DNA of 64,000 nt from Solenopsis invicta (taxonomy: Eukaryota; Arthropoda; Insecta; Hymenoptera; Formicidae). Made by a program: the position numbers and the translations under genes. The stretch covers positions 18,717,635 to 18,781,634 of the forward strand of contig NC_052679.1 in NCBI RefSeq assembly GCF_016802725.1, in the 5' to 3' direction. This document shows positions 12,435 through 23,868 of the stretch, one piece after another (within the stretch, counting starts at the first letter, position 1; each line of letters opens with the position of its first letter). The notes under the pieces are model-generated. The model did not search any database and was not told the origin of the DNA. It saw only the letters and a program-made list of their open reading frames with translations.

Positions 12435-14311
12435 TTACGGATATGTTCTATAATTTAAATTTACAAATATTAATGAAATATTGAATGTTAGTTCAAGTTT
12501 ACTTTTTGCTTGTCGTGCGTTATTGTCTTCTCTTTGTTTCTCGAGATCTTTTTTCCATTCTTCGGTTAAATATCGCTTAAACGCGGCATCATCTGCTTCA
12601 TCTCTCGCTTTGCGTTCAGCTTTCCTTCTTGCCTTCAAATCGTAGAAAGATTTGTGACATTTTTTAAATTTCTATCCTTATTATATAATTTTTGCATTCG
12701 TGCAAAAAACAAACGCGATTTTTCATTGCATTGCCAATTACAAACAACGAATGGTTAAAAAATTATTCTATAATTATTATTTTTGAGAAAAGATTCGGTT
12801 TAACTTGCAACTTAATAATAATTTCACGAGCGGATTATAATACTTAAATAATTTAATAACATTACTATTTCTTGAAAGGATTCAGCAATAACACATTGCT
12901 TCTTTGCAGGTCTGACCGATTCTTTTTTCCACTTGCTCCTCTGCTCTTCCCGATACAATTCGTCAGCGATTTCTTGCCTTTTTTTTTCTTTACACACATT
13001 GACTAACAGTTTTTTCGTTACTTGTTCTATCGCTACATCTCTCGCCGCGCGAAGTTCTATCTACACTACGAAAAACAAACATCACTAAAATTTTGATGTA
13101 AAATTTAGTTAAATCTTATATTTTCAGACGAAACCTGATTTTACCTCCATACCGAGCTGCTTCTTTTGTCGAGCTTCCTTTTCCGCGATTACGCGAGCTA
13201 TTTTTTTATCCTCATCTTTTAACGCGTTCTTATATTTCTTTTCCCATGCGTTCTTAGCCGCCAAAGACGCGGTCATCTCTGCATTCAGAATAATCGCGTC
13301 TTCTCTTTTTTCCTTTATCTTCGCATCTTTCTCCTGTATCTTCCGTATTGCTCGTTCCATCATCTTGCGATCCTGCTCTTTCTCTGCACTTATTTCCCGT
13401 TGAACTCGTCGCTGGTTGTCCGCCAATTGATTTTGCAGCTCATCGCGCAAGTTCTGCTTTTTTCTTTCACTCTCGGCTCTTTGCAGTTTGTCGATGATTT
13501 TGTCTTCGTGCCAGAGCTTTAATAGCTCTGCTTGATTCGCTTCTAAACGAACCTTTTCCTCTATCATACGCGATCGGGCTTCGTCTACCGCACAACTCGA
13601 TGGCAACCGAGCCGAGGATTTTACTATATCAGATTTTAGCGCGCGTTTTACTTCTTCGGCTGTAATTTAGGACGAAAAATATCATTTTTATATACGGTAT
13701 CTCACTAAGATGAAAATCTTCTGTAGCGTAATCTGATATAAGAAAAAGATATAAAACTATTTTTATTTATATAAATAATTTCTTCATATAAATTTCCCAC
13801 CCAAAGTCGAGTATAACTTGGACAATTTTGACAATTTTTTTTAAAACTTTTATTTGAAGAATTTATAAGAAATACCGAACGTCTTCTTTTCTTACAATTT
13901 TTCATGTATGTAAATTCTGAAGATGTAGAAATATGGAAGTTCAGAGAAAACTTTTTATCAGGAAATTTATAAATCTTTACTTTTACGCCGCGACAGTTCG
14001 GCAGCCAGATTGTGCGCCACTTCAATCTCCTCTTGTTTTGCTTTAACAACTGCTCGGGTACGTGACAATTCCTCCGCCAAGATAGCTTCTCGTTGCTCGG
14101 CCTGTGAACGACGCCGTGCTATTTTCTTGTCGCATCGCTTCACCATCGATGCTCGTCTCTCCCCCAACGTAGCTTCCTTTTCGTCCTGTATCCTTTTCTC
14201 GAGCGTCTTTATCAAGTACCATTCTCTATGAATTTTCACCATCTTTACGTTTCGATGTAGCGATGTGATTTCTTCGGACGCGCAGTGAATGGCATACGGC
14301 GTAAACTTCAT
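12435..14311 (-). CDS. CFAP53-like ciliary coiled-coil protein (TPH domain type)
   Basis: Predicted axonemal or basal-body coiled-coil protein. CFAP53/CCDC11 is a microtubule-inner protein of motile cilia and sperm flagella (family knowledge). Exons on the - strand: 14311-13981, 13659-13145, 13060-12917, 12632-12435. The GT-AG junctions keep phase (1, 0, 0) and give 395 residues. The protein is almost entirely charged alpha-helix rich in Lys, Arg, Glu and Gln. Segments such as LLKLWHEDKIIDKLQRAE and KIKEKREDAI match the spacing I recall for CFAP53 (KLWEED..., KREDMI...). The ATG at 14311 is the first in the open exon. The last exon may instead splice at a GTAAAC near 12490 and continue downstream, so the C-terminus is provisional. 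MNS1 or another TPH protein is the main alternative. Confidence 0.6.
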
Positions 14312-14514
14312 GATAGTCGATCAATTTCAAGCAGTTTGATATTATATCTTTTATAAATAATAATTTTAGAATATACATATGTTCTAAGATAATAATTCAG
14401 GAACGAGTGATAGAAAAAAATAATCGATTAGATGCGAAATATGTTTCTTGAACTCATGTCCAAATTTATTTTATTTTTTAATTAAAGATTTTGGTTTACT
14501 TTATACTTTGACTA
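14312..14514. other. Upstream region of the CFAP53-like gene
   Basis: Short AT-rich stretch immediately 5' of the - strand gene; presumably holds its promoter. No TATA box can be told apart from the AT-rich background. Confidence 0.3.
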
Positions 14515-14760
14515 GGGGTGTACGGGTACTCGAAATTACGAGTATCTGAGCTTCGGGTTGGATCAAGATTTTTTTTTCGGGACCGGGTTGGGACTCAAAA
14601 GTTTGTAAAATTCCGAAACTTACGGGTACCCGAAATCGAGTCGGGACCCGAAATTGAGTCGGGAACCGAAATTCTGAAATTCTGTCAAAACTCGAAATCG
14701 AGACGAAATCTCAAAATTTTGTAAATTTTGAGTACTCGGATCTAAAATCGGGTCGAGAAG
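14515..14760. repeat. Degenerate short tandem repeat built on GGGACCCGAAAT
   Basis: Repeated words of the type CGGGTACCCGAAATCGAGT, CGGGACCCGAAATTGAGT and CGGGAACCGAAATTCTG recur every 18-22 bases, with a GC content unlike the flanks. The block opens with GGGGTGTACGGGTACTCG and closes with GAGTACTCGGATC, so it may be part of a repetitive element with inverted ends. Not recognised further. Confidence 0.6.
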
Positions 14761-14996
14761 CGGTCATAGATCTAAAAATACCTTATACACTGACGTGAGA
14801 AAAAAAATACTAAATTTTAATAATTATTTGTTCGAACATTGCCTCAATAAAATTTTTGCCGAACGTAAATATATATTTATTTAGTATAAGGAGTAACCAC
14901 TAATTTAATTATCATTTTTTATTGAGTAAATACTTATGTTCTATAAGTAAATATTTTATGGGCAGTATTCAAATTTAGTAATTTAATATAAACGAA

Positions 14997-15044
14997 ATGC
15001 CTTACGTAAATTTAGTAATTTTTTACTAAATTTACGTAAGGCAT
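14997..15044. repeat. Perfect 22-bp inverted repeat (hairpin) with 4-base loop
   Basis: The left arm runs from 14997 (ATGCCTTACGTAAATTTAG...) to 15018. Four T bases follow, and the right arm 15023-15044 is its exact reverse complement. The stem has no mismatch. It sits in AT-rich intergenic DNA next to direct repeats of AAATTTAGTAATTT. Confidence 0.9.
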
Positions 15045-16115
15045 CTTTTTTACTAAAGACGCACTTCCTATTTTCGACGGAAACAGGGCCACTTTCTGTT
15101 TCCTGTTTTTAAAATGTTTTTTTTTTAAATATTGTTTGGCTCATTTATGCTTCGTTAAAAAAAGTTTCTTTAACGTTTAATACACGTTTTCTTTAAATGT
15201 TTAAAAAATGTTTTTATAATATTAAAAAAACATTCTTTTAATGTTAAAATAAACATTTTTTTAATGAAAAAAGGGGCACTTAATCCATTATTTTTAACGT
15301 TTTTATAATTGCTTTTAAAAATGAGTGTTGATTGAAATGTTAAATGCTTGTTAGCATTAGTATTATTAAATTAATTCTCGATTTAATGTAGTGATATTAC
15401 TATTTTTGTTCATTTAAAAAGTGTGTTTTAAGGATCCTCCGAACGATCCTGCGAAAAAATTTATCGACGTGTAATTTGGCACATTTGTGAAAAATGTATA
15501 TAAAATTACACAAGAAATATCAAAGGATTAAAGATCCTAAATATCGATTGTATTGCAGAATAAATTAATTTTCGGATTGGTTTGACGGATTATAATTTTT
15601 TTGTAGAATAAAAGTACGCATAAAAAAATTTAGATAGGATAGATTTTACGAGAAAATCGAAAGAAAGAAGAGAAGGAAAAGCCTGAGAATGGCCATGCCC
15701 ACGATTTAGCAGATTTAGCTGATATATATTTTATTAAAAAGAACAGCCGTTAGTATCATGCCTATTAGCTGATATGATTTTTCGAGACACCATGCGCCAT
15801 CTCTACAACGTGAACATATATTACGATGCCAATGTATGTACATACGTATGTATGTACAGTCGGTCAATACCTCAGAAAGCACGTCAATCGCGTCTGTTGG
15901 CACACCTGGCGAAGGGATGAGTGCCGAGCGCGCGTACACGAACTTTAAATTTTTTCTACCCTAACGGCTTACGAGCGATTCATTGAGTCGCAATTTATAT
16001 GAGCGCAATCTGGACGAGACACAAATACTGAAATGTGAGGGCGAATAAACAATAGATACAAATGAATTGACTCACCGTTCGCCGCTGGTCGCTCCGTCCA
16101 GCTCCGTCTCGAAGT
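15045..16115. other. AT-rich intergenic DNA without a gene
   Basis: Contains several copies of AAACATTTTTTTAATG-like words at about 15170-15270 and GTATGTA repeats at 15835-15860. No gene or RNA is supported. Base composition rises sharply after about 15890 into the GC-rich inverted repeat block. Confidence 0.5.
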
Positions 16116-16119
16116 CTCA

Positions 16120-17250
16120 GCCGCCGCTTTCGAAGATCCAAGATCCTCCTCCTCTCGATTCATACTTGGCACAAACGCGCGACACTTGGTTCGTTTTCGG
16201 CACTCCCGGTACTCACGTCCGTCGAAAACTCGAGATACGGGATACGGGGCAACGGAGAAGACGCGATTAAACGGGCGACGCGATTTCGCGTCGTCCCGAC
16301 CGATCGTCTATTGCCGTCTAAATGATACGGAGAATCCAAGATTCACGACGATTCGTCTCGATTCATACTTGCCACGAACGCTCAAGCCTTCGTTTTCGGA
16401 ACTCTCGAAACCCTTCCGGTGCTCACGCGTGTCGGAAACTCGGAATAAGAGGCAACGAAGAAACTGCGAAACACGATTGAACGCGACACGACTTCGCATC
16501 GTGCATTAGACACGACGGATGTCGGTACGAACGTCGACATTTCACTTGCGGTAGTCCACGACACTCTCGAAACACTCGCTCGCATCAAACACTCGTACGG
16601 GATGACGAGGATGTGAGTTGGAATGCGCTGCGACGCACCGCGACCTTCCGCCGTACTCTCTAACCGACCGACTGCTGGCACTGCGTACTGCGTAGCGGCG
16701 TGACTGGCGCGTGATCATCCCCATTCCCCCACTCCCTACTCCCCCACGCGCCTGCGCGCCGCTGCGCCGCTACCGTCACCACTACGCAGTCTATGCACTA
16801 GCAGCAGTCGGTTGGTTAGGGAAGACGGCGGAAGGTTATGGCGCGTCGCGGCGCATTTCAACTCGCATCCTCGTCGACCCGTAGGAGTTTTTGACGCGAG
16901 CGATTGTTTCGAAAGTGTCGTGAAGCAGTGAAGTGTCGGGCATTCGTGCCGGCATCGCCATTGGAATCCCCGGCCAGGATCTGATTACAGCGATAACGAA
17001 ACATTCGTACTTAGATTCTTGTGAAGTCTGATACTCAGGGCCTGAAAGAGGAAGAAGTGCCGGCGTCCGTCGTGTCGGATGCATGGTGCGAAGTCGTGTC
17101 GCGTTCAATCGTGTTTCGCATTTTCTCCGTTGTCTGGTATCCTGAATTTCCGACGCACGTGAAGGGTTTTGAGAGTTCCGAGATCGAAAGATCGCGCGTT
17201 CGTGCCAAGTTTGAATCGAGACAAATCATATATTGTGAGGAGGATCTTTG
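16120..17250. repeat. GC-rich block with two large inverted arms and a third partial copy
   Basis: The left arm (about 16330-16680) and right arm (about 16801-17250) are diverged reverse complements: CACTCTCGAAACACTCGCTC at 16562 matches GAGCGATTGTTTCGAAAGTG at 16898 inverted, and CGACTTCGCATCGTGCAT near 16490 matches ATGCATGGTGCGAAGTCG near 17080 inverted. A third, shorter copy in the left-arm orientation lies at about 16120-16290 (CTCGATTCATACTTGGCACA, like CTCGATTCATACTTGCCACG at 16357). The centre is about 16740. All open frames here are short and lie across the repeat on both strands, so I do not call them genes. Confidence 0.75.
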
Positions 17251-17289
17251 ACGGACTCAAACATTCGAGAGCTGCGGCCAAGACCATCG

Positions 17290-17517
17290 ATGGAGGGCAA
17301 GCACGCTAGGGTATGCGTTTTTCCTAGCTACAATTGTTCGTTAAAATAAATTTATATTGATAATAACTGATTTGATAAAATAATGCAGCAAGTTATAAAC
17401 GTAACTGAGTATGCAATGGCATTGCAAAGATTGAAAGAAGCTTTGGAAAAGGATAAAGTAGTTATCAAACTTTCTTCAATGGGATACAAATCTTCCGTGT
17501 TTTATTATGGATTCTAG
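17290..17517 (+). pseudogene. Exon-like segments upstream of the mortalin fragment, function unknown
   Basis: An ATG at 17290 (MEGKHAR) runs into a GTATGC donor-like site. A CAG acceptor at 17386-17388 opens a second segment encoding a charged helical stretch (EYAMALQRLKEALEKDK) followed by a GTAGTT donor-like site. The segments can be joined in frame, but the next segment downstream is out of phase. I cannot say whether they belong to the mortalin-like fragment or to a different decayed gene. Confidence 0.3.
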
Positions 17518-17547
17518 TGAACCAATTAAAGCATTTAAATTTTATAG

Positions 17548-18015
17548 AAGCAGAGTTAAAAGAATTGCAATTGTCACAAGAAGAGGTATAATATTACTTT
17601 TAATATTGATATTCATTTAATTTTATCTTAAATATTTTTGTGAATTATTTTCATATTTGTTTCATTATTTTATAGTGCGACTTGAAGAATTAGTTGCATA
17701 TTTGTTTCATTATTTTATAGTGCGACTTGAAGAATTAGTTGCAAAACTGGAAGAGACTTTGGCTTAAAAAGATGATGCGGATCTTGAAGAAATAACAAAA
17801 TAAACGAACGAACTTGAACAAGCGAGCTTGAAATTGTTTGAAATGGTGTATAAAAGGGTACTTATGTGAAAAATTAATGAGCATAAATTATAATGCTCTA
17901 TATAATTCAGAGATTATTATTTAAGTATGTTGCTTTTACAGATGGCAGCAGAAAAAAAAGTCAAAATCAATCACAGCAAGAACCTGAGGGTGAAAGGAAG
18001 GAGGAGACAAATTAA
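17548..18015 (+). pseudogene. Mortalin (Hsc70-5/HSPA9) C-terminal fragment, disrupted
   Basis: Segments at about 17548-17585, 17718-17858 and 17942-18015 encode the end of a mitochondrial Hsp70: a piece ending LSQEE, then a helix-lid-like piece, then ASLKLFEMVYKR, then MAAEKKSQ with a Gln/Glu/Lys-rich tail and a TAA. ASLKLFEM is the hallmark of the mortalin C-terminus. The copy is broken: the frame shifts just after the CD codons, and two TAA stops replace sense codons (after ETLA and after EITK). Introns are still present, so it is a decayed segmental copy and not a retrocopy. The ATPase and main substrate-binding parts are absent. Confidence 0.7.
17652..17741. repeat. 45-bp perfect tandem duplication spanning a splice acceptor
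   Basis: Unit 17652-17696 is repeated exactly at 17697-17741, beginning CATATTTGTTTCATTATTTT. Each copy carries the pyrimidine tract, the TATAG acceptor and the first coding bases of the mortalin-like segment. Confidence 0.92.
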
Positions 18016-19009
18016 TTCTATTTAGATAACTCACGTTCTATGAAGAAGATAAACAAATTCACATTTGCATACATTTGTATTAGCATCTGTTGCTGTTCCA
18101 TAAGCTCAAAGAAACCATTTATTTTAGAAAAAAGAAATTAAATTTCGATATTTTGTGCGATAGTAACAGATTAAAAATAAAGTATTTAAACATGAAAAAA
18201 GCTGTTTTCTTTGTCATTTTTAGTGATTATATAATAAATTTTGTGGTATTTATATAAAGATATTACTTATTATTATGTACATAGTCGAACACTAGTATAA
18301 TGTAACTTCAATGTAAAATGATCATTTTTTATGCAGCATATAAAACATGTGCAGAATGTCAAAATTCCGTTATAATAATTATTATACAATAATTTGTACT
18401 AAAAAATAAGATGGAATGATTTGTTAACAAACTTATTACTGTAGAATGCTTCATAGCATGTTCAGTGAATCAGTGTGAAATGAGAATATAGAATTGACAG
18501 AGTGAGATGAGTGTTCCTGTGCAAAACAAACTTTGTAAACAGTACATAATACATAGAATTATCATAAAGAATATTGTCATAAGATAAATAATACGATGAA
18601 ATTACTTATTTGATTTTTTTTATTTAAATATCTTAAATAAGAGAATATAATATATATATGTACAGTTAAAAGTATATCGAATGAATACCGATTGTTATTG
18701 TTTATTATAATTATAAAATAATATATTTAATTAATTATTTAATTATTTTTTATTATTTTTATACATGCTGATGAGTCAGTATCTTCATGCTTGGAAGACA
18801 AGTATTTGACTCATAGATATTCTTGACGCATCAGTATATAAAAGTACAACTGCATTCTTCTAAGATTTAAAGAAATGTAAACAATGTATACAAGATACTA
18901 TATAAAAGTTTTGTTAGTTATTGTTACGTTATATTAATTTAGTATATGTATAATGGTTAATCTTAGAAGGTTCATGTTTGACATTTGAATTTATTACAAA
19001 ACAGCCAGA
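18016..19009. other. AT-rich intergenic DNA
   Basis: Follows the mortalin-like fragment. A possible relic poly(A) signal (AATAAAGT) lies near 18177. No gene, RNA or clear repeat is supported. Confidence 0.45.
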
Positions 19010-19015
19010 TGGCGC

Positions 19016-20480
19016 TAGTCGAACAATCATGCGCATTTGTGCAAGGGCAGCTACTCCGATATTGCTCCATGATTGCTCATTACCATGATGGAAGGATAAC
19101 ATGGTGTGTGCAGTTCGCGCGTGTCTCTCTCTAAAAATTAGCCCTCTTCGTCTATCGGTGGGCTATAGTTAATAAGACAGGCAACTGTGAAAAACAAAAT
19201 TATTTAGCGTCAGCCTGTTGGTATGCTGAGTCATCTATCCTTGTTTCATGCACTTATTCAAGTATCTGCTTCTCTTTCTATCGGGAACAGTTATGCACGT
19301 GAAGTGTTACACTAATTTTTGACCGAAGATTCGATTCATTCGGTTAGTTTCCTCCATTTCCTTTTCATCGTAAGAACACGTGTGAAAGAAATAGGAAACA
19401 GCGTAAGAGTGTGCAAGAAATTGACAAGCTTTTAATATGTTGTAATACAGATAAAAATGTGGGACACGTATTTTTATATGTATAACAACGGGCCCATATA
19501 ATTGTCAAGAGGATAAAACACACTCTTGAAATAAATTGATTTTTTAATTTCTGAATTAAAAAATCTTAATATTTAAGTAATACCATCGAAATGGTAAAAA
19601 ATATAAAAAAAAGTTTTAAATAAAAGTTTTATATATTTCTATGTATTTTATAACACTTTGTTTAGATTTTTTTTAATGTTATTTTTCTCGAAATTTTCCT
19701 TCTCTTCTAAATTTCTGAAAAATTTAAAATTTACTTTATATCAAAACTTATAGCATATTTAACAACAAATTCAAACATGTATGGTGAAGTTATAGTTCGA
19801 AGACACATTTTTCAGAAATAAACTAAAAATATCTATATTGCTATACACGCGCCCCATCCATATCTGCTTTATGGCGTCTATTGTTAATATATATTTATTT
19901 TTTTAATAACTACAAAATTTTTCGTATTATTATATTTTTATATGTTTTTTAGGTTTAATTTTATTGTTTTTTATTTTTTATTTATTTATTTATTTACTTA
20001 TTTAATTTTTACCTATTTACTTTTTATTGCTAAAAATCTATACAATAATGAGGACGCTCAGAATTTAACTGAACAAAAATAACTGTATTTGCTTGTCTTA
20101 TTATTAAGTTTTTCCAATTTAATATTTAATTTTGATATAACAACAAACTTGTTCAATTGTAAAATATTAAAAAATATCACTTACATGCAAATCACACCTT
20201 CCTTCTGACGTATGTAAATCGAGCCATGAAAATATACATACAAGGATAGAAAGAGAAACTAACATGTGTGAAACAAAGAAGGTAGATCCAGCATACCAAC
20301 AGGCTGACACTAAATAATTTTACTTTTCACAGTTGCCTGTCTTATTAACTATAGCCCTTGCAGAGCAAAAGTGGGCGTGGTTTAGCCGAACTGCACACAC
20401 CATGCTATCCCTTCCACCATGCTCATTACCTTACCGGAATCGTGCATCACTGGTGCATCACAGCAGCGGTGGATGCTAGG
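19016..20480. repeat. Foldback structure with about 270-bp imperfect inverted arms
   Basis: The left arm (about 19060-19255) includes GGGCTATAGTTAATAAGACA and GTCAGCCTGTTGGTATGCTG. The right arm (about 20265-20450) carries their reverse complements, CAGCATACCAACAGGCTGAC and TGTCTTATTAACTATAGCCC, and a further matching block around AACATGGTGTGTGCAGTTCG. The roughly 1 kb loop is AT-rich and has a (TTTA)n run near 19970-20015. This may be a MITE-like element or an inverted duplication of promoter DNA. Confidence 0.7.
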
Positions 20481-20553
20481 CGGCAAGTTTCGTGTGTGTT
20501 TTCAGTTAATATCAATAAACCGTCACCACGTCTTTCCAATTCGCATCTTTTGG
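20470..20553 (+). other. Possible 5' UTR exon of ILF2
   Basis: A consensus donor GTAAGT at 20554-20559 follows a GC-richer stretch on the strand of ILF2, and the ILF2 start exon (21625) opens right after a good acceptor only 7 bases before its ATG. An upstream non-coding exon is therefore required or likely, and this is the best candidate. The transcription start is not visible. Confidence 0.4.
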
Positions 20554-20559
20554 GTAAGT

Positions 20560-21624
20560 ATACCACTTACATGAGCCGCGGTAATGTACTGATTTCATGC
20601 CCATACCGAAAATACTGCGATATTTATGTACGAATATCGCGTGTGCGTTGCTTAGGTTATGCGGAGGCGTCATATTGATTTTTGTTCGGTTTCGTTTCTT
20701 CAGATATTAAGTATTTCAGATAAATAAATGCTAGTATAGGTCCGCCATGTGTCAAATATGTAAATGTACACTTTACTTTACAAATTATTTAATAATCTAT
20801 TGAAGGCAACATAATATAACTTACACATGTATGTATTTTTATACAGAATATGGAGGTACAGAATTAGGGCCGGTTAACATCAATTAACTTGAAAAAAACG
20901 GTTGATTAAATTTTACAAGTTACCAATTGCGGAACTTATTCTTTAATATTTTTATATTATGCTTTAAATTGATACTTAAATATTAAAAACACTAAATTGT
21001 TAATTTAAAGTATTATATTTTACATAGATAAATTATAATTTGTAGAAAGTGGACAAGGAAAACAAAATATACTCAGTTTTATGTTTTTGCAGTTAGTTAT
21101 TTAATCGGTTTATCAAGAAATCAGTCCTTAGCTCATTTACATCAATGTAGATTAATTCTAATCTTAATTTAATTTAATTTCTATCTTTTTTTAATTCTTA
21201 GAACTAGAAAAAGATAAAAAACAAGATAAGATGAAAATAAATTTGCATTAAAGAAAGTGGATATACTATCAAATTACTAAATACTAAATATTAAAATTTT
21301 ATCAACTAACTTTGGAGTTACAAACACAAAAGAAGAATTTTTGTTTATATAATTTTATGAAAAATATATTTTAATAAAATTTTAAAGTTTAGTGAAGTGA
21401 GATAGATTTAATGAATAATAGTATATTCTGCCATTGGAAATAGAAATTATATTTTTAGAAAAAAAGATTTCTAATGAAGAATATAAATGATGCAAGTGCA
21501 ACTGTTTATATGTATTTTCTAGATTAGGATTTATTTAAAATTATTTGTACAAAATTACACATAATGTATAATATTGCTGTACACATGTTTAAAATTATTA
21601 TTAATATATTACTTTCTGTTGCAG
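20560..21624. other. AT-rich sequence, probably ILF2 intron 1
   Basis: No coding segment. It ends in TTACTTTCTGTTGCAG at 21609-21624, the acceptor of the ILF2 start exon. Confidence 0.45.
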
Positions 21625-21631
21625 AAACAAT

Positions 21632-23199
21632 ATGGTACGAGGTCGTGGAGGGATGATCAGAGGTGGTCGAGGTGGTATGGGGCGTGGAATGGGCTTTCCA
21701 CGAAAGCAGTTTCTACCACGACATCCATTTGATTATACATTATGCGAGGCAGCTTTCCCACGTGTTAAGCCTGCACCAGATGAATCAGATTTCCAGTCGG
21801 CTCTTGTAAAGAAAAATGCTGATATGTGTCCTACGCCAAAGGAACAAACTTCCATCTTAAACCTTGTAACTAAGCTGCAAAGTGTTCTTGATAATCTGAT
21901 TGTTGCACCAGGAACCTTCGAAGCTTGCGTAAGTATACATGCTTCCATTGTATAATCGTTAATTGAGTTTTAGCTATTTCTGTTTAATATCTCTTATATC
22001 ATACATTTATACATCGATACAATATTTGCTATTTTCTTTTAATGTAGCAATTGGAAGAAGTAAGACAAGTTGGCAGTTTTAAGAAAGGTACCATGATAAA
22101 GGGCCATAACGTCGCCGACATTGTTGTCATTCTCAAAACTTTGCCGACGAAAACTGCGGTTGAGGCTCTCGGAAACAAAGTCAATAACGATCTGAAAACC
22201 GTGAACCCAAAGGAAATGTTCAGACTTATGCAGACGGAGCGTGGATTCGATATTGCTAACAACGAAGCTACCGTGCGCGTATTAATAACCACATTACACC
22301 AAAATCTACGCAAGTTGGAATCGGAACAACATCTGGATGTTAAAATTTGTCAAGGTGATTTTTGCGTTTACCAGCAAAGATCTTACTATTGTTAGAGAAA
22401 ATGTGTGAAAATATGTATAATATTTCTTGTAGGACATCTCGCTGCTATTAGACATTCTCGTTGGTTCGAAGAAAACGCTCATCATTCTAGCATTAAGGTT
22501 TTAATTCGATTACTTCGTGATCTTAGAAGTAAATTTGAAGGTCTGGAGCCATTATCGCCGTGGATGCTGGATCTGTTGGCACATAATGCCATAATGAATA
22601 ATCCTAGCAGACAAGCATTACCGATAAACCAGGCTTACAAGAGAGTGCTACAGTTGCTCGCTTCTGGACTGTTTCTTCCAGGTTCAGCAGGTATATTAGA
22701 AATTGATTTGTTCTTATAATTAAAAGTCTTTGATAGTTATCATCGGGAATGACGTCATGAATAAGGAAACATGCGTTACATAATTCTTTCGCAATTGTGC
22801 GATTGATGAGTTGCAAGAATAATTTGCGTTCTAATTCCAAATAGCTGACGTACATATCGATTTTTTATAATTTTGCGAGAATTGTTATATAAATTATAAC
22901 AACATTTTTCAGGTATTTCTGATCCGTGCGAGGGTGGCAATATACGCGTGCATACAGCATTGACGCTCGAACAACAGGATCTTGTATGCCTCACTGCCCA
23001 GACACTGCTGCGTGTATTGGCTCATGGTGGTTACAGACCATTGCTGGAAGGCTCCAATAAACTCGCAGTAGAGATGAGCGTGTGGGCAGGAGGCGTAGTG
23101 GCAAGCCCGTTAGATAAAGCATACGAGCCACCAACGGAGCAAGAGCAGCAGGAAGATATGGACGAGAGTAACGAGGAGATGATCACCGAGAGCGTTTAG
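21632..23199 (+). CDS. Ilf2: Interleukin enhancer-binding factor 2 homologue (NF45), DZF domain
   Basis: ILF2/NF45 pairs with NF90-type double-stranded-RNA-binding proteins and acts in RNA processing and transcription in the nucleus. Its DZF fold is a nucleotidyltransferase-like dimerisation domain without polymerase activity (family knowledge). Coding exons: 21632-21928, 22048-22354, 22433-22690, 22913-23199. The introns are short GT-AG in phases 0, 1, 1, and the product is 382 residues. It shows an Arg/Gly-rich N-terminus (residues 1-25), then FDYTLCEAAFPRVKPAPDE, the motif IVAPGTFE, EEVRQVGSFKKGTM with GHNVAD, LAAIRHSRWFEENA, LSPWMLDLLAHNA and LEQQDLVC..AQTLLR, all in human ILF2 order, and an acidic tail. 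The family's usual length is about 390. The chosen ATG lies 7 bases after the acceptor and starts the RG region. Confidence 0.96.
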
Positions 23200-23868
23200 G
23201 ATTTGCTAAAATGGGAACGTTTTCTGAGTTCCTCTTTTTGTACGAAGCGCTCCTACTTTCTTGACGGCGTTTCTTATAAAACGTATTATATTTATATGTA
23301 TTGCACACACACATTTTAATGATAATTGAATAATTCCGTTGACGATCTGTGAAATTATACTTTTTTATATGGTGTTGATATTCGCACCATGGGCAATCTG
23401 GCAATGGAAGTATGTCCACAGTATGTGAGTCCGAATTAAAATAAAGTATAGATGTAGTGCACTCTATCAGTTTAAATTATTTGTTCTACTCCTATAAGTT
23501 CTTTCTGCACGTATAACACTTTAAGCATCTACGTTTTTTTTTTCTACAACTATTGTATAAATGCCATGGAGAGATTCCATCACTAAAGATTAGTTTTGTG
23601 TAAATTTTTTTTATCGAAAAATGTATTCGATTTTTTTAAACATTTCGTCAATAACTATTGCAAGGATACTGTGTAAATGTGGTTGAGAAATTAGCCGTTC
23701 CTTTATACTTCGAATATGCTTCACGTACTGTCTATGACACATTAGACCTCAGTATGCGCACATATGAAATATGCTTATATTTCGTTATTCTCTTGCAATT
23801 TGGCAGTGATATGCACGTTTCTTAAGCGTGTAACGAAGTGATAGAAAATATCAGTCTTCATTTAGAAC
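23200..23868. other. Shared 3' flank of convergent ILF2 and beta-sarcoglycan genes
   Basis: The two genes face each other across 669 bases. An AATAAA at about 23440 can serve ILF2. Nothing coding is seen. Confidence 0.5.

Noticed and set aside
16067..17287. Overlapping open frames on both strands in the GC-rich inverted repeat
   Set aside because: Frames arise from high GC content and repeat symmetry; no frame is kept between the repeat copies.
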